DNA from: Sclerodactyla briareus
Taxonomy: Eukaryota > Echinodermata > Holothuroidea > Dendrochirotida > Sclerodactylidae
DNA length: 64,000 bases
Assembly: GCA_026419785.1 (NCBI GenBank)
Contig: JAODTK010005788.1
Span: forward strand, 82,046 to 146,045
Direction of reading: 5' to 3'
Below are positions 13,780 through 27,700 of this stretch, piece by piece. A program made the translations under genes and the position numbers. Under the pieces are notes generated by a model. It was given only the letters and a program-made list of their open reading frames with translations. It had not been told where the DNA came from and searched no databases. The first letter of the stretch is position 1. Each line of letters opens with the position of its first letter.

Positions 13780-14640
13780 AACATGTGGATACCACTGTTC
13801 GTTCGACCATAGTGACAAAGGGACAGCCCGTACTACTACAGTACAATTTGTAGAGAAAAGTGATGGGCCAAGATCACCTAATCAATATATCAGACACTAT
13901 CTCTCAAAAGCATTATATTTGTATGAGGGGGGTGGGGGGGGGAACACACCCTTGCGAGAGCACTTGGGGGAGTGATGGAACAAATGGATATTAGATGGCA
14001 AAGGGTCTACCATAGGCAATTTGTAGAAAAATGAGGGGGCGGAGTGCCTTAGGAACATCAGCACCAGTTATCTCAAAAATATGCGTGGGGAGTGGTGCAC
14101 ACACCCTATTGAGAGGCACTTGGGAGGTTGGGAACAGGTGGATATTATGGCAACAGGTCTACCATAGTGCAATTTGTTAGAAAAAAGTGATGGGGCGGAG
14201 TTGCCTTATGAACAGCAGACGTCGATCTCAACAAGTAGTGGTGGGGAGTGGTGCCACACACCCTATGAGAGGCCACTTGGGGGGTTGGGAACATGTGGAT
14301 ATTTAGTGGCAACGGGGTCTACCATAGTGCAATTTGTAGGAAAAGTGAGGGCAGTTGCCTCTTGATCATGAACATCAGCACAGTTTCTCCCAAAAGGATT
14401 GCGGTGTGGGGGGCACGGGGGGAAAAACACACTTTTGAGTGGCCACTTTTTTGGAAGGGCAGAGCTACATTGTGAGAATTATCATAGTGGCAAACGGACT
14501 ACTGTGAGTGCAATTTGGAAAAAAGGGATGGGGCTGAGTTTGTTTATCACCATGAACATCACCACTTTCTTCCTAGAAAAGCGTTTGGCCTTCCTTTTAG
14601 GGATGCAAAAATGTGCTGACTGGAGCAGTCTTTTATCCTC
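13780..14640 (+). repeat. Degenerate tandem repeat, about 150-175 bp unit
   Basis: About five units carry, in order: ACATGTGGATA, a phrase like GTCTACCATAGTGCAATTTG, AAAAGTGATGGGGC, CATGAACATCAGCAC, then a G-rich stretch ending CACTTGGGGG. Copies begin near 13780, 13975, 14130, 14290 and 14480. They differ by many substitutions and indels, so this is an old minisatellite-like array. Confidence 0.75.
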
Positions 14641-17600
14641 TCATTAACCCTCTTCCTCTGCACATCTACATGTCTGCCAAGACCCGCATTGAGACAAGAA
14701 CAATCTGTCCTGCCTGCGTTCTGCCAGCAGGATACTGTAGTTACGGAGAATTTGCTGCCTAGTATTCCTAGAAATTAAGATGATCAAAACAATCTGAGGG
14801 GATTGTTCCCAGAGCACTGTTCAAACAAAGGCCCTACTCTTAGGAATAGCCAGACTACCAGTTCTCTAATCATTTGGTGATAAGTGCTTCAGAACCCCGG
14901 CCCTGTCAACACTGTCAGTCAAACAGGAAGAAGCAGAAAATCTCTCTCGCCTCAGAATTTGGGAATGAATGGTCCTCGGGTTATTATTGATTGTACTTTG
15001 CAAGATGTTTAGTCTGAGATGGTGTGATCTTTGGTTGGCATGGTTCTGATGCTTCCTTTATTGATTCTGGTGAGCCCACTTTAGGATGGGATACTTGCGT
15101 GTTGGTTTTCAAGTACTGTATGCTATGGGGGACAGCTGCTATGCACTAATGCAGTTAGTAGCGTGAGCATGATTTGGTTAACGACAGTAGTCATGTGAAT
15201 TATTGAACTGGACTTTCAGTGCTTTCTATTATTACATTATGACAAACCAAACCCCAGACCAAGTGTCAGACGATTTTAGTGGTACTGATGAGGCACTTGC
15301 AATCAGCTATTGCAAAAATGTGCCTTCACGGGAGGAAAACTGCAGGATCCATACAAAGTCAAATATACATACATGGTACTTCGAAAATAACTGAACAACT
15401 ATAGATGGCTTGGAATCAGGATAAAAAAACCTATACATCGTCCCCAAAAGATGAAAGTAATCGAATTCATTTCTAACCGCATACCACTTTTCTTCTTTCT
15501 GTTATTAAGGCCCGAAAAATGCAGCATTCCATCGCTGTTTGGGGTCGAGGGGCTGCCTTTGTATACGTTGTATTGTCCCCGTGCAGGCGCGGATCAGGGG
15601 GGGCCGCACCCCCGGTGCCACACACCCCTTTTTTTGCCGGCCTGAGCCGTGAGTTAAAGTGACACAAGCCCATCTGCATCTGTCCACGTCCGAAGACGCA
15701 CCACGATGCGGGCGGGTTGTATTGTAGGTATTCTTAGATCCTCAAAAGCTATCGAGGATTCTTGGCACGGCAAACTCTACTATAAGTTAGGGACCGAGGT
15801 GACGCTGTCTAGGCTATAATGGATTTGCGAAGGACATGTGGTGAGTTCACAACGGTTTTAGGAGCGGAAAAGCGATTTGACGTTGTGCGGCGAGAACAAA
15901 CTCTCTTTGATGATGAGAAAACATTTCCGGTCGCCAATTTGTAGCATGGGCGTCAACAGTGGTTGGGGATGGGAAACATGCCCCCCCATTTTGCAAAGTG
16001 GGGGGAATATCATATCGTTTGTCCCCCACCCCACTTTCCGGACCGTAATAAAATTAATAGGCAAATGGCCCGCGATGTGTATCACTATAAACTATTCAAT
16101 TTTGTCTAACCAAAACAAAAATCGCGTTGCAATTGTCTAAGTCCACTAATTCAGGTGCGGACCCCAGGTGGAGATCTGGACCGATAGCCGAAAAGTTGAA
16201 GGATTACTCATGTTTTCATACCGAATTCTCGAATTTAAATCGAATAGCCAAAAGTGCATAATTTGTTTTGGCGCAATGTCGTTTTTTTTCCAGACGTTGT
16301 GTAGGCTAAATATGCGAGTTAATGCTTTGAATCATTTTGGTGCACTCGAATAATTTCAGGAGCATTGGGGGAAGACTCCCCCCCCCCAATTTTTCTGAGA
16401 TGAAAAATCGTGGAAAATGTGGGAGGAAGGGAAAAAGCCAAGTGAAAAAAATGCGTTAATTTTTTTTGGCAGACTTTTCGATGAGAAATGGCACGGGAAA
16501 CATGCGAAAATGTTTCGCGTGCTTCGCGTGCGTTGGCATTTTCATGACTGACTCGTGAATTCGGTAAAATCTCTGGCTCCCCCCATGGGCAATGGTCCCG
16601 TTTGCCTATGGCTTTTCCCTTCGATCCCACCAGGGACTGTTCGTTAGACCCTGGATCCCACGCACACAAAGCCGAGTAGAAAAGGTAATACAAAAATCCA
16701 TTGTGTGATATTCGGTAATCATCTTAGTATGCACAATGACAACTTGTTAGTGTCTTTTTACTCAAATCACACATGTAATGGGTGCATTTAGCCTGGCAAG
16801 GGCCATTTCCGTCGATCTTGAGGGTATGAGAAGCGCAATTTTTCTTGGAACTCCTGGCCAACCGATGCTGGCGCTCCGCTTTAGAAATGGTATTTGCATT
16901 CGATGGTCCCCCCCCCCACGACTTTCAAACCGAATCGACGCCCCTTTTTGTAGCTACATTGTTTTCTCGTCACGCGTGGGTAATGTCCCACGAGGAGCCT
17001 TCGGCTCGAGATAGCTACTTTGTTGAAGACCAAATACATTGGATTTACGGTTTATTGGCCATGTTCTCATCGGAGTTACCGGTTGCTGCGCGCACATAGG
17101 GATTGGGTCTGGTCCTGTACTCGATTCACACACGAAAATCACCCCACCCCTCTTGGAAGAAATCTGTATCCATGCCTGGTCAAGTATTGTGCTATGAGGT
17201 GTCCCACTCGATTTACTTTACCATGGGATGGAGAGACAAACGTAATGACATTTTGGTGGGATCGTGTTTTCATAATTTATACATACCCGCAACTCGACAA
17301 ATATACTTTTTTCATAATTTTTCTCTAAGAATTGCCCTCATTCTACTCACAGGACCTGTCCACTCAGTAGGAAGGTTTCAGCTTGAATCAGGCGTTCGGG
17401 CAAGCTCGCCGGCCTAAATGCCGATGTTTGCGCGAAAATCATTCTCACAATTTTCTCAAAATACCCATATTTACGCACACCAAAAACAAGTTCTTGTACG
17501 CCCCTCCCCTCCGAAAGCTCGACACGTCAATTTATCCTTGATCTGGTTAATTTATTCTTGCGCTCGTTGTGTGCAAGTGGTAGACCTCTTGTGATCTCAG

Positions 17601-20600
17601 ATGACCTCAATTCATCCAAGCAATTGTTTCATCCACTCCTCACGATTGCGTATTGACAGAGTCAAATTCCATATCGCTCAGTGGAACATCTTTGTGAAGA
17701 CTTTGTCCATCAACGGCACAAAAATGTGTATATTTGGGAACACTACTTGCAAAATTGTCGTTATACTAACGTTGAAATGTGTTTAAAGACAGGAGCTAGT
17801 CTTAATGGACCACCAGTGTTCCTCTAAAATCCATGAGACAATCATTTCAGAATTTCTTGGTTATGCTTTTTTTCAACAAAATACACAGAAATCCGTTCCG
17901 GCCATCTGGGAGGTCCTCTAACCAGAAATTTTCTGGTGCGCTCCGCGCCAACCCCTGGTGGCGCTCGCGCTTATATGGTCCTCAGGATGAATTGTCATAG
18001 CCCTTTGCCCCACCACTCCCAAACCTCGGCACCCCCCCCCCCTGGCCCCTCACTAAAACAAATCCTGGCTACCCACTGATCAGATGTGCGTTAAAATCAA
18101 ATTAACAGTTCAGTACCTAGGGGAATTCAGCGGCCCCCCCCTCCCCGTTTTGGGGATTCGCGCCTCCTGCGCTCCCATATCTTCTCCAAATATATTATGT
18201 TGATACTTTTGTGGCTCCCCCTCTAACCTAAATTCCTGGATCCGCCCTCCCCCGTGATGTTCATAGATCCTTGAATTTCTTAAGTAAGTTAAATATCTCA
18301 AGGCAACATGCACAGAACCTCCATATTGGGGTGTGGCCGTGTTGGTTTGATATGTTCTCTTTTTTCCCTGTTCTAGGTTGAAGAATCTGTTACATGACAT
18401 TGGCCATTTTCGGATCCACAGGGTTTTGTGAAGAATCCCAGAGAATTTGGTGGAAGGAGAAATGAAGGGGGGGGGGGGATGCAGTGGCTGCAGTTATTCA
18501 AATTCAATGGCTGAAGAGGTTGCTGGTATCGTGGTGAGGAAGTGTGCTGGCAAGTACTGCAACACTAAAACACATACTGTACGTACTGTAGCACAAATAG
18601 TAACTATCAGTCATAATTCCTGTTTTATGTCAAAGGGTTCCACTAGTCATATAACATATTCAACTCACAATATTATAGTACCTGTGGAAAGAGGCCATCC
18701 AAAGCCCACACCCCGACCTTGGATGGTCTAGCATACTGCCTTGTGGAGTCATTTCAGGTCAACTTCCAGGGATTTGGAATTACTATACCGTGTTATGTCC
18801 CAGGAGGAGAACGGGGGAAGGAGGGGGGGGAGGGGGGGATGCAATGGTGCCCATAGACTAGCTGCCATTTTGCATTTTCATTAACAGAAGGCAAATCGTA
18901 TTCACATAGAAATATCTGAGAGTATTGTTTTATCCATTATGAAATTTAGTTTGTTCAAGTCCCTTCCCTGTATAATATCGTTTTGGTTGTTATTTCAAGT
19001 ATCACCTTTGAATTTCCGGGAATCCTGTAGTCCCCCCTTCCCCCCCCCTCCCTGGGTACATCTCAAGGAGTTACACAATACCCTTCTATGCCTATTGGCC
19101 GCTCAGAGGGCTGGAACTTGGTTGGTCTGGGGTATCGACTCCATACTGTAGTGTAATCATCTAGGAATTCAATGATCATTGTACCATACTTTTGATGATT
19201 TGTGACATTCACACAACTAGATGGATGGTCACCAACTTAGTCCCAGTGTTTCCTCCTTCCTCCGTGACAGTACCAGGTGGAATTTGCAATACCCGTTGTG
19301 CTTCATTACACTTAGGCTGCTGATTTCTGACCAGCTGGTTTGGCTTCTGTAAATAATTAGAAAGCACCAGAGTCAACGTCAATATTGACCATTGTACTTC
19401 ACTGGAGACGCACCATGACATTTACGCTACTAAGAAAATAAACGGCCACAAGTCCAACGCAACGGGGGCTGTCCGATGTTGAGGAAGATATTTTTGAACA
19501 GGTGAATTCACAGCCACCCACTCTACCTACCATGTGCTCTCATGGGTTGAGGTAGTTGACTTCAGGCCACATCTTAGTACCTGTCCTTACCCCTGGAGTT
19601 ATTTCCCAGTATTCGTTTATCCGGCGGAGAACAACAATACCAGTGCAACTGGCAACCCCACTCAACCAACATTTCAAAAAACGAGCGTTAACTTATTACA
19701 TTCTGTCTTCTGGTGAAGTAATGCGTAATCATTGTTTGGTCCCATTTCGACAGCTTTGACATATTGTAAATTAGTAGGACTAATCTTATGTTGCACAAAA
19801 GTCACTCTCTGACATGCAGTACATTTATCTTATAGTCTTCTGAAATTTTTTTATATGAAAATGGATCATACATGTAGACTGTATCTGCATGCTATGCCTG
19901 TGTAGGGGGTGTTACAATTGTGTATTATATAGAAAGTATCCTTCTTGGCGATATCCCTACCAAGTGAAATAGACAGAAAAAAAACAAACTCTTGTATTAC
20001 TGACTGTATGGATTTCTCATGCCTCATGCCCCTCCCTTGACAAGCCGTTTAACTTTCTGCCTAAAAAGTCCGGGACCACGTTTGTCATGATAATGTAATC
20101 ACTGTGCCGTTTCGATTGCTTTCTCGTTGTGTATAAGTAATTTTTTGGGCTTTTGATGCACAGGCCAGACAGAGATGATGAGTGATTTTGTCTCCCGATT
20201 TAATTGTCAACCTGACTGCTGAATTTGGTAAAAGCCCTCGATGGATGCTGTGTGGAGGTTTTCCTACACGTTGTATGTAGGCGGGATACAAAATCCCCAT
20301 CGTGATATGAGTCACCGAACTCCTCTCATGAGTGGTATTTCAGAGAACTGCTCTGGCGGGTGAATTATGTCTATGATTAAGAGAAAAATCCGCAGAGTGG
20401 GAATAGAAATTGGTACCCGCGACGAGCAGATGATTAATAAGGAATGCTCCCATTATTCAATGTCATGAGACTCTTCTGATGTCATACGATCTGCGGTGAG
20501 CGTAAGCTCCACTGGTCTCACAAGTGGGATGGAGAAAAAGAGAAGAAAATAGAGAACCAAATGATGTATCATTCCCCTTTTTTCTTTTTTTTTCGCTTTT

Positions 20601-21811
20601 GTCGCGTCATTATGAACTTCGTTGGAAACCCACTGACCCTTCCGAAGTGTTGCTGTCATCACAACTTACAACGGAGAGGCGCGTGGGGGACCACTGATCA
20701 TGGACTCACTACACCAGTCTACATCCCAGCCATGGTCAGAAACATGACCTGGAGAAGTCTATCCCTACTGTCACTTTCTCCTTACGAGAAGATGTCAGAG
20801 CTCTCAGCCATTGTTGTACCTGTTTGCTAAGTTTTCCTCCGTGGGGCCTAGAAGAGTGGGCATATAGCACAGATTCTGTTTGAAACCCTTGTACGGAGGC
20901 TAGGACGCTAAAAGTAGAAACTGACAGGATCATTGAGTATCAAAATGACCCACCAAACACAAAAATGGGTACTCAACAGTCCTGGGACCCTTGGGTGATT
21001 AGGGCTGTTTGCAAATTGCTGCCAAAATGTTTCAGCCCAATGTACGAATGAACTGCAGTTCTCAAGACTCTCCTGGCAATGTCCGCATATTTTGATTGCA
21101 CTTTCTATTCCGTGTCAGATGTGTTATCTGCCTGTGGCTATCACTGTCAGTTATTTTAGATATTCAAAAACACATCAATGAACACGGTCAATTTGTGAGT
21201 GTGTATTTTTGTACAAACATATATAACATTTTGTGTTATAACACTTTTTGTAGTTTGTCCAGGAAATATATAACACTTTTGTATAAGTGCCAGTTAGGAC
21301 TGCTCGAGGCGCTATCTCACAGGGAACAACTTGCATGATTTTTTTTGCATTTTTGATCACAAAAACAATGTGTCGGAATTGTACTGTCTGAAATATTAGT
21401 TCCTGAAGACACCTGAGTTTATTTCCAGAGTTTAACAGGCCAGCTAGGCAGGATAATGCACTTAATCGGAGATTTGGGTTCCAAGTGTCGTTAAACATAT
21501 TATGTCCCGAGTGTCACTCCCCGACATAATTTGATGCTAATTCCGTAAAAAAAAACCTACTAATAACCAGGGCCTGAAACGTGGGTGTTCGTTTTTATAC
21601 CTGAATACTGAGATTGTCTTGAACCTTACCAATTTTGCAATCTTCCAAATTTTTTGAACCTTTTCAAATTTCTTGTGATGTTTCTGCGACTCTATATTAG
21701 GGTGTCTAACATTTTTGCCACTGTTTTACTATTATATCTGGACCAGCAAATTGTGCAGTTGGTACACTACGCAACCCAACCCAAGTGTTTTTGTTTTTTG
21801 ACCTAGCACCT
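14641..21811. other. Long stretch without recognised genes
   Basis: No exon with both plausible splice signals and a protein-like frame was found in these 7 kb. There are repeat-like fragments of the GCGGATCAGGGGGG type near 15590-15640 and, in reverse, near 18235-18255. G/C runs lie near 16380, 18467, 18830 and 19030. Parts could be intron or 5' sequence of the GDPD gene, since its first exons are missing from my model. Confidence 0.45.
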
Positions 21812-22500
21812 CTCAGGTGCTCCATACAAATAAACCTGAACAATCCCCAACAAGTGTATTGAAGCAGTGGAAAGGGCGCAGCCACCGGCTTGAAAGTTCA
21901 CTACCCCCCCCCTGTAGCGAGCAACCTCAGGTGCTCCAGACAAATAAACCTGAACATCTCACCAACAAGTGTATTGAGCAGTGGAAAGGGCGAGCCACCG
22001 GCTGAAACGTCACTACCCTCACCCCGTTAGATAGCAACCTCAAGGTTTGCTCAGACAATAAACCTGTAACATATCCACCAACAGTGATTGAAGCAGTGGA
22101 AAGGGCGCAGCCACCGGCCTGAAACTGAAAGTCACTTTACCCTCCCCCCTTTATGCTAGCAACCTCAGGTGCTCCAGACAAATAAACCTGAACATCTCAC
22201 CAACAAGTGGATTGAAGCAGTAGAAAGGGCGCAGCCACTGTCTGAACAGTCACTACCACTCTCGCCCTTTATCTAGCAACCTCAGGTGCTCCAGACAATA
22301 AACCGAACATCTCACCAACAATTTGTATTGAAGCAGTGGAACAGGGCTCAGCCACCCGCTGCAAAGACGTCCCCTACCCTCCCCCTTTAGCTAGCCACGC
22401 GGGTGCTCCAACAAATAAAAAAACTCAACATCTCACCAACAGGGGTATTTGAAGCAGTGGAAAGGGCGCCAGCCACCGCTGGAAGTCACTATCACTACCC
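21812..22500 (+). repeat. Tandem repeat, about 115-120 bp unit, six copies
   Basis: Each unit contains CCTCAGGTGCTCCAGAC, AAATAAACCTGAACAT, CTCACCAACAAGTG, TATTGAAGCAGTGGAAAGGG, then GCAGCCACCGGC and a C-rich spacer with TAGC. Six units begin near 21812, 21926, 22039, 22163, 22279 and 22396, then the array breaks off. Copies differ mainly by single-base indels. Confidence 0.9.
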
Positions 22501-24546
22501 TCCCACCTATACACCGTCCTGTCCCTGATCCCTCCTGGGTGCGTTGTAGGGCCGTTTCCCCGATACACCCTGCAGATCTGGACCCAACCCGGGTTTTATG
22601 GGGTCCCACCCTGAATCCTCAACAAACGCCCCCCTCGAAAATTGCTCTAGGTGACGTGTTCGTTATACAGCTAAGAAAGCCCTGAACTTCATCTTTGCAG
22701 TATACATCAATCAATAGAAAAGCTAGGGCAAGCTGCATTTCGCTGTACTCCTCTATTTCATAGTTGCATTTGGCTGCACTTCTTGAAAAGGTTGTGTTGG
22801 CACTTTAAATCTGGGCTGTGTAATTTGAAAATATCATCAAGTTTTTAATGTCTAATGGCCTCTCCTCCATCGGTTGAGCTGGGATTTGGAAATTGATTCG
22901 CTGTCTGCAAATATAATAGCGAGAAAGTCAACTCTCGGGAATGCAGTTGTAATGGGACAAGTTACTGCGTGTATAGTGTGCCACAGTAGTGGATCATCGG
23001 GGGGGTATTATATGTAATCGTTTGTAATCGTAAAGATTGACAAGTCATATTATCCCGGTTGATATCTGCCAGGGCTATCCTTGAGCTCATTTTGGTGATG
23101 GAGTGTGTGTTGTAGAATATTCGGTTGTTATCAAACTGGTAGTTAACACTATTGCAGGTTTTGTATGGCGGAGAAGAGAAGCGGAGGAGATTGCTCTTGG
23201 ACCCAGACAGTGTTAGTAGTTGGCAGAATTGTCTAAAATTGATTGTAGGATGTGCTCTGTGCCATAGGGCGGCCTAATTAATGGGTTGTGCCATTGCCAC
23301 TGTTTTGACAAATACAGTGGATGGTTGACATATACTGGATATCTCACTATATTACTATACTTCAGTGTGTGAATAGTACAGTTAGGTGTCCGTTATCTGA
23401 ATTTGACAGGCGAAAGCTTATAGCAATAAACTGTAGATGTGATTGATATGATATCTGGGTTAATGAAAGTGGACGCACCTGGCATGGTGACTGGGCTGAC
23501 TTACTCTAAGTCAGTGTGGTGTTAGGCCAAAAGGGTGAAAGTTTAATAATTGTTGATTGGAATTTCGTTTTTTCGTTTTTTGTTAAGGGCAGCAGGCTAA
23601 ATATAGCATGTCCGAGAGGTTTCCCAAAGAATTGGGGTTGTAATGTTGCTCCCTTGTTTAAATGAGAAGCGACTGTGAATGGATTTGAGAGAAAATGGGG
23701 GGTTTTCCAGCTTTCAACAGTTGCCTGGCCACACTGCATGTTGGACCCAGCACCCACTCTCAAATGCAACCGAACACCTGTCAACTACACAAATCTGAGT
23801 TGGCCACACCATCACTGTTTCCACTGCATGTTGGACCCAGCACCCACTCTCAAATGCTAGCGAACACCAGTCAACTGTACAAATCAGGGTTGGCCACTCC
23901 ATTGCTGTTTTCTCCATTTCGCAAGAAAGAGTCCAAATGCAGTTTCAGATAACCTTTGTTGGGAAAATGGAAATTAAGAGCGAGGGATGGGATTTTATTG
24001 GCCAGGTGATTTGTAGGCAAATGTAGGTGATGGCATGGTTCAATTTTGGGGTGAATGGATCCACATACAGTTCATGGATTCACATCTCATCCTGTTTTGT
24101 TAATTATGAATACAGCGACTGATATAAAAATTAATCTACGAAATGCCACCCTCCAAACAGCGACATCCATAGTTCAATCATAGTTCATTCTTAACCTGTG
24201 GTGGGTACTTCTGGTGGTTGACGCCGTGTTCCACATGAGTGTATGTACAAAGGGCATAACCCTGGGAGAGGAAGAAATAGGGGGGTTGACCCACCAATTT
24301 CCATGAAGGTCATGATGTTTCCTTTACTTCATCTACCTCCGATTTTCGGCTTGGACCACTTCGCAACATGTGGCTGTGCCGATACTAACTTACTCCAAAC
24401 TTCTAGGCAATAGCCAACCAAACTCATGACCTTTTTCTGTATGATATACATTTTGACATGTAGGAAAATTAAATTGGATGTTAAGGGGCAGGCAGTTTCT
24501 ATAAAATTTTGAATAGTAATGAACATATCTGATACTTGCTTTGCAG
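22501..24546. other. Upstream flank or intron of the GDPD gene
   Basis: No exon was identified. A direct duplication of about 90 bp lies at 23733-23910 and is listed separately. The first GDPD exon I can recognise begins at 24547 in mid-protein. This stretch is therefore probably intron, with the exons for the N-terminus and first membrane segments further left or unrecognised. Confidence 0.5.
23733..23910 (+). repeat. Two-copy direct repeat, about 90 bp
   Basis: The phrase CACTGCATGTTGGACCCAGC, followed by ACCCACTCTCAAATGC, GAACACC, GTCAACT and TTGGCCAC, occurs twice in a row with a spacing of about 90 bp. The two copies differ at a handful of positions. No function is evident. Confidence 0.85.
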
Positions 24547-24705
24547 GCATTTGCGGTGAGTCACCTCATAATTGGACTTCAGCTCCATCTACACTGGAGC
24601 CACAAGTGTCTGGTCATCGCCAACATTGCGGGATGTGTCGCGTCAGCTATCGTGCTCAGTCAGATGTGGCCTCAGAGCTACAGCCTATTGGCCATCTCCT
24701 TCCAC
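24547..24705 (+). CDS. GDPD5-like: GDPD exon A: membrane segment
   Basis: It is preceded by TTTGCAG and followed by GTGAGT, and all 53 codons are open. Residues AFAVSHLIIGLQLHLHW are followed by SHKCLVIANIAGC and an alanine/valine-rich helix ending in SLLAISFH. The LHW followed by a helix matches the third membrane region of GDPD5-type proteins. The frame starts and ends on whole codons, while the next exon seems to need one base from this one. A lost G at the next exon start would resolve this and give the family-length loop. Confidence 0.87.
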
Positions 24706-27700
24706 GTGAGTTAACTTACATCTTCATATGGTAACATCATACCTTTGCCAGTACATGTTGTTATTTCTCTGATCACTGTTCAAAATGTAAATGACTCTAC
24801 TTGGATGACCTCAATGAAAATTTTGCTATTGAGAATGTATATTGACTGGGATCAGTTACTTAGTTAAACTCACAGAAATAATTGTATGTTTTTGTCGTTA
24901 TTAATTTCTTCTTGACTGGAGTCAATATTTTTCAAAATTTTAATCAGTTGAATGGCATGAATTGAAATTTTTCTATTGAATACCTGTAGTGTGGTGACTC
25001 AAAGACCAAAAGACTGTAACAATTTGTCTTCAAATTACCACTGGAAAAAGGCATATCAAAACTAGAAGATTCTATCGTGTTGTCTATGCAGATGCGTTTA
25101 ATCGATTGCGTTGAAGGAATTGATGACATCATGGGGGAACGATCAACGATGCAGAGACTGCTCATGGAGTTTATACAGTGAATGCTGTCACTTTTCGCCT
25201 CAATAATATAAAGTCTAAAAGTGGTATCCATGAGAAAAAAACTTGACAGGTTTGTTCATTCATGCCTAGTGAAAAATGTTTGCAGTGTTGGAGGTCTCGA
25301 GTCCGGTCTCTGTCTCAAGACCGATTTTGAAGGACTCGGACTCGGATTCAATGACTCGGACTCCGGTCTCCGGACTCAGCTGCTGGGACTTGGGACTCGG
25401 TCCGAGTCCAGGTTCAGACGCTTCAAAATCCTTGGCATACATTCCAACATTGATAATAGAACACATGATGAACATACTGCGCTGTCCTTTTCTGTCAATG
25501 TCCGAATTCGCTCATACCAAATTTGGAGTGAGCCAATGGTAGGACTGAGCTGAGCCTATTGGAACGGCCGTCAGGAAAGGCGGCACATGCACAGCACAAG
25601 AGAACATGCAGCACCCGCCTCACAGTCTGCAAAGATGGTGGAAATTGTTATTTTCTTGATGTGCAATGAAAAAATACTTCACGATATGCCTAACTGCTGG
25701 AAAATTATTATGGCTCCAAATGGTAGGTAGACAGGCGGAGAGTCTGCATAGGCATGTTTCATTGCATCACATGGCTATCACTTTCTTGATGAGCGTCCAG
25801 CTCTTTGATAGGAATGTGTGGAAAAATCATTATGAATTTTACATTGAGCTGATTCAGTGATTGTGGATATTATACAGTTTACGGGGATGCAACATCTAAC
25901 TGTAGTAACTTGCTTTGTTGAATTCAACACTAGGACAATTTGTTTTGCAAGTAGCCGAGTTTCAATGGACTTCGGGGACGCGGGACAGAAGGACTCTGAC
26001 TTGACTCGGGTTGAATGTTGAGGACTCGGTTTTGGACTCGGACTCAGATGCTGAGGACTCGGTCTCGGACTCGGATTGGCTGGACTCGACTCCAACCCTG
26101 AGTGTTTGCAGCGATCATGTAGATCCCGACCATAGTTCAGTATTTAGAGGATTCTCAAAAGTACAGGTTTTGCATTAACTTTGTATCACAGAGGGCTGCT
26201 GATCGTCCCCTGCGATGTCCTAAGGGGTAACAATGTCAGTATATTGTGCCAAATTTACACACTCATAATCATCTGAAACTTGGCTTATTCCTTTTCATGA
26301 TGTAATGAATAGAAAGTATTTAAACTAAAAGCCAAGTCATGCTTCGAGTTTTCCCTTCTAGTTGGTCACACAATGTTTAATGGCACATTCATCGTCACTC
26401 ATGTGTGTCATCTATTGATGCAAGAGGTGCATCAATACAAGTTCTTCCAGTTCAGTTGCCCCCCGCTCAACAGGCAGCCCCAGAGACCAGACAAATAACC
26501 TTGAACTGTAGAACAAATGGCTGTGCATTCAAATCAGCAAAAAAACATCCGATTCCACAGAAGCACCCTTGATTGAGCCCTTCTCTTACAATCACTTTAC
26601 AGTGTCATGTGTCCTGAACTCCTGATGTCAGTGTCCATGATGCTCCGTCTAAGCAATGTGTTGGGGGGACGGAATGCCAAGTGCCCTGCAACTGGAGGAT
26701 GGGCTGTTGCTGCTCAGCCTGCTCCTGTTGAAACCTGAAGGATAGAAAATGGGAGTATGGGATGTAAAACCAAACGGAGTGGTGAGCCTAGTTTGTGGAG
26801 GCTCTGCCTCTACCTAACCGCACAGGAGAGCGGGCTTCAAATCCCGATTGGGTCATACCAAACTTTTTAGATCAGTAACTGTTGCCCTCTGGTTGGGCTC
26901 TCACCACGAGAGAATGGAGCAGGAAAAAACGAGGGGTATGCAGTTAAAATGTTGCTGTCTGTGTTCAAATACCCCCACCTCCACATTTTGGTCCTGATAT
27001 TAAGGGGGCAATGCCTTCTTTCGTATACCTCCAGGGGGCAGTGCCTTCTTTCGTATACCTGGTCCTGGTGGAAGTATGCCCAGCTGAAGAAAATGTGTGG
27101 TATATCCAGGTGTGCACCCTTTCCCCGGCGTTGTATAGGTTCAGTAGATCTCTGCTTGGCAAGTATCTGTTTTAACAATGTTGAATGCTGCAATTAAGCT
27201 GCAGGGATTTTTCCAGGTCTGCCTTACCATCTGGTATTCAGTAGTTGCGAGTGGACCATTGTGGGGCACCCTCTCCCGAATGACCTCAACTGAGTAGCAG
27301 AATCAAAGACAGCTCACTCTCCTAATCGTCTCTTATCCTCTTTGTATAATTTGCAGATGACCGGTCCTTCTTACAAATCACGGCGGTCGTCGTGGTAACC
27401 GGTATAGGTTGGCTCGTCTGCAGTAGTTTCTTCAAATACCTAAAGCAGGTGAGAGAATTTGCTGGCTATCTGCAAAGTTCTTGGGCAAACCTGATCGTTA
27501 GCCTTAGGTTTGCATGGCTGGTAGCTTTGTGACTCCAGGCCAGCTGTCGTGGTGGTGCCTTGGTGGCCGACACTGTCATGGTACTCCAGTAATGATAGTG
27601 GTCATGTTGATTGTTACTGTGTTTCTATAGTTGCATGCCTGGGCAGTAGCCAGGCCGGAACTGAGACTGGTGGTATCCAGATGCATGTTGATTTGCCCAG

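Larger units (their letters stand above)
24706..27356 (+). other. GDPD intron A-B
   Basis: This intron carries an 818-bp hAT-like element (25283-26100), a possible tRNA-derived SINE (26775-26855) and a short two-copy repeat (27001-27060). No other coding sequence is seen. Confidence 0.75.
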
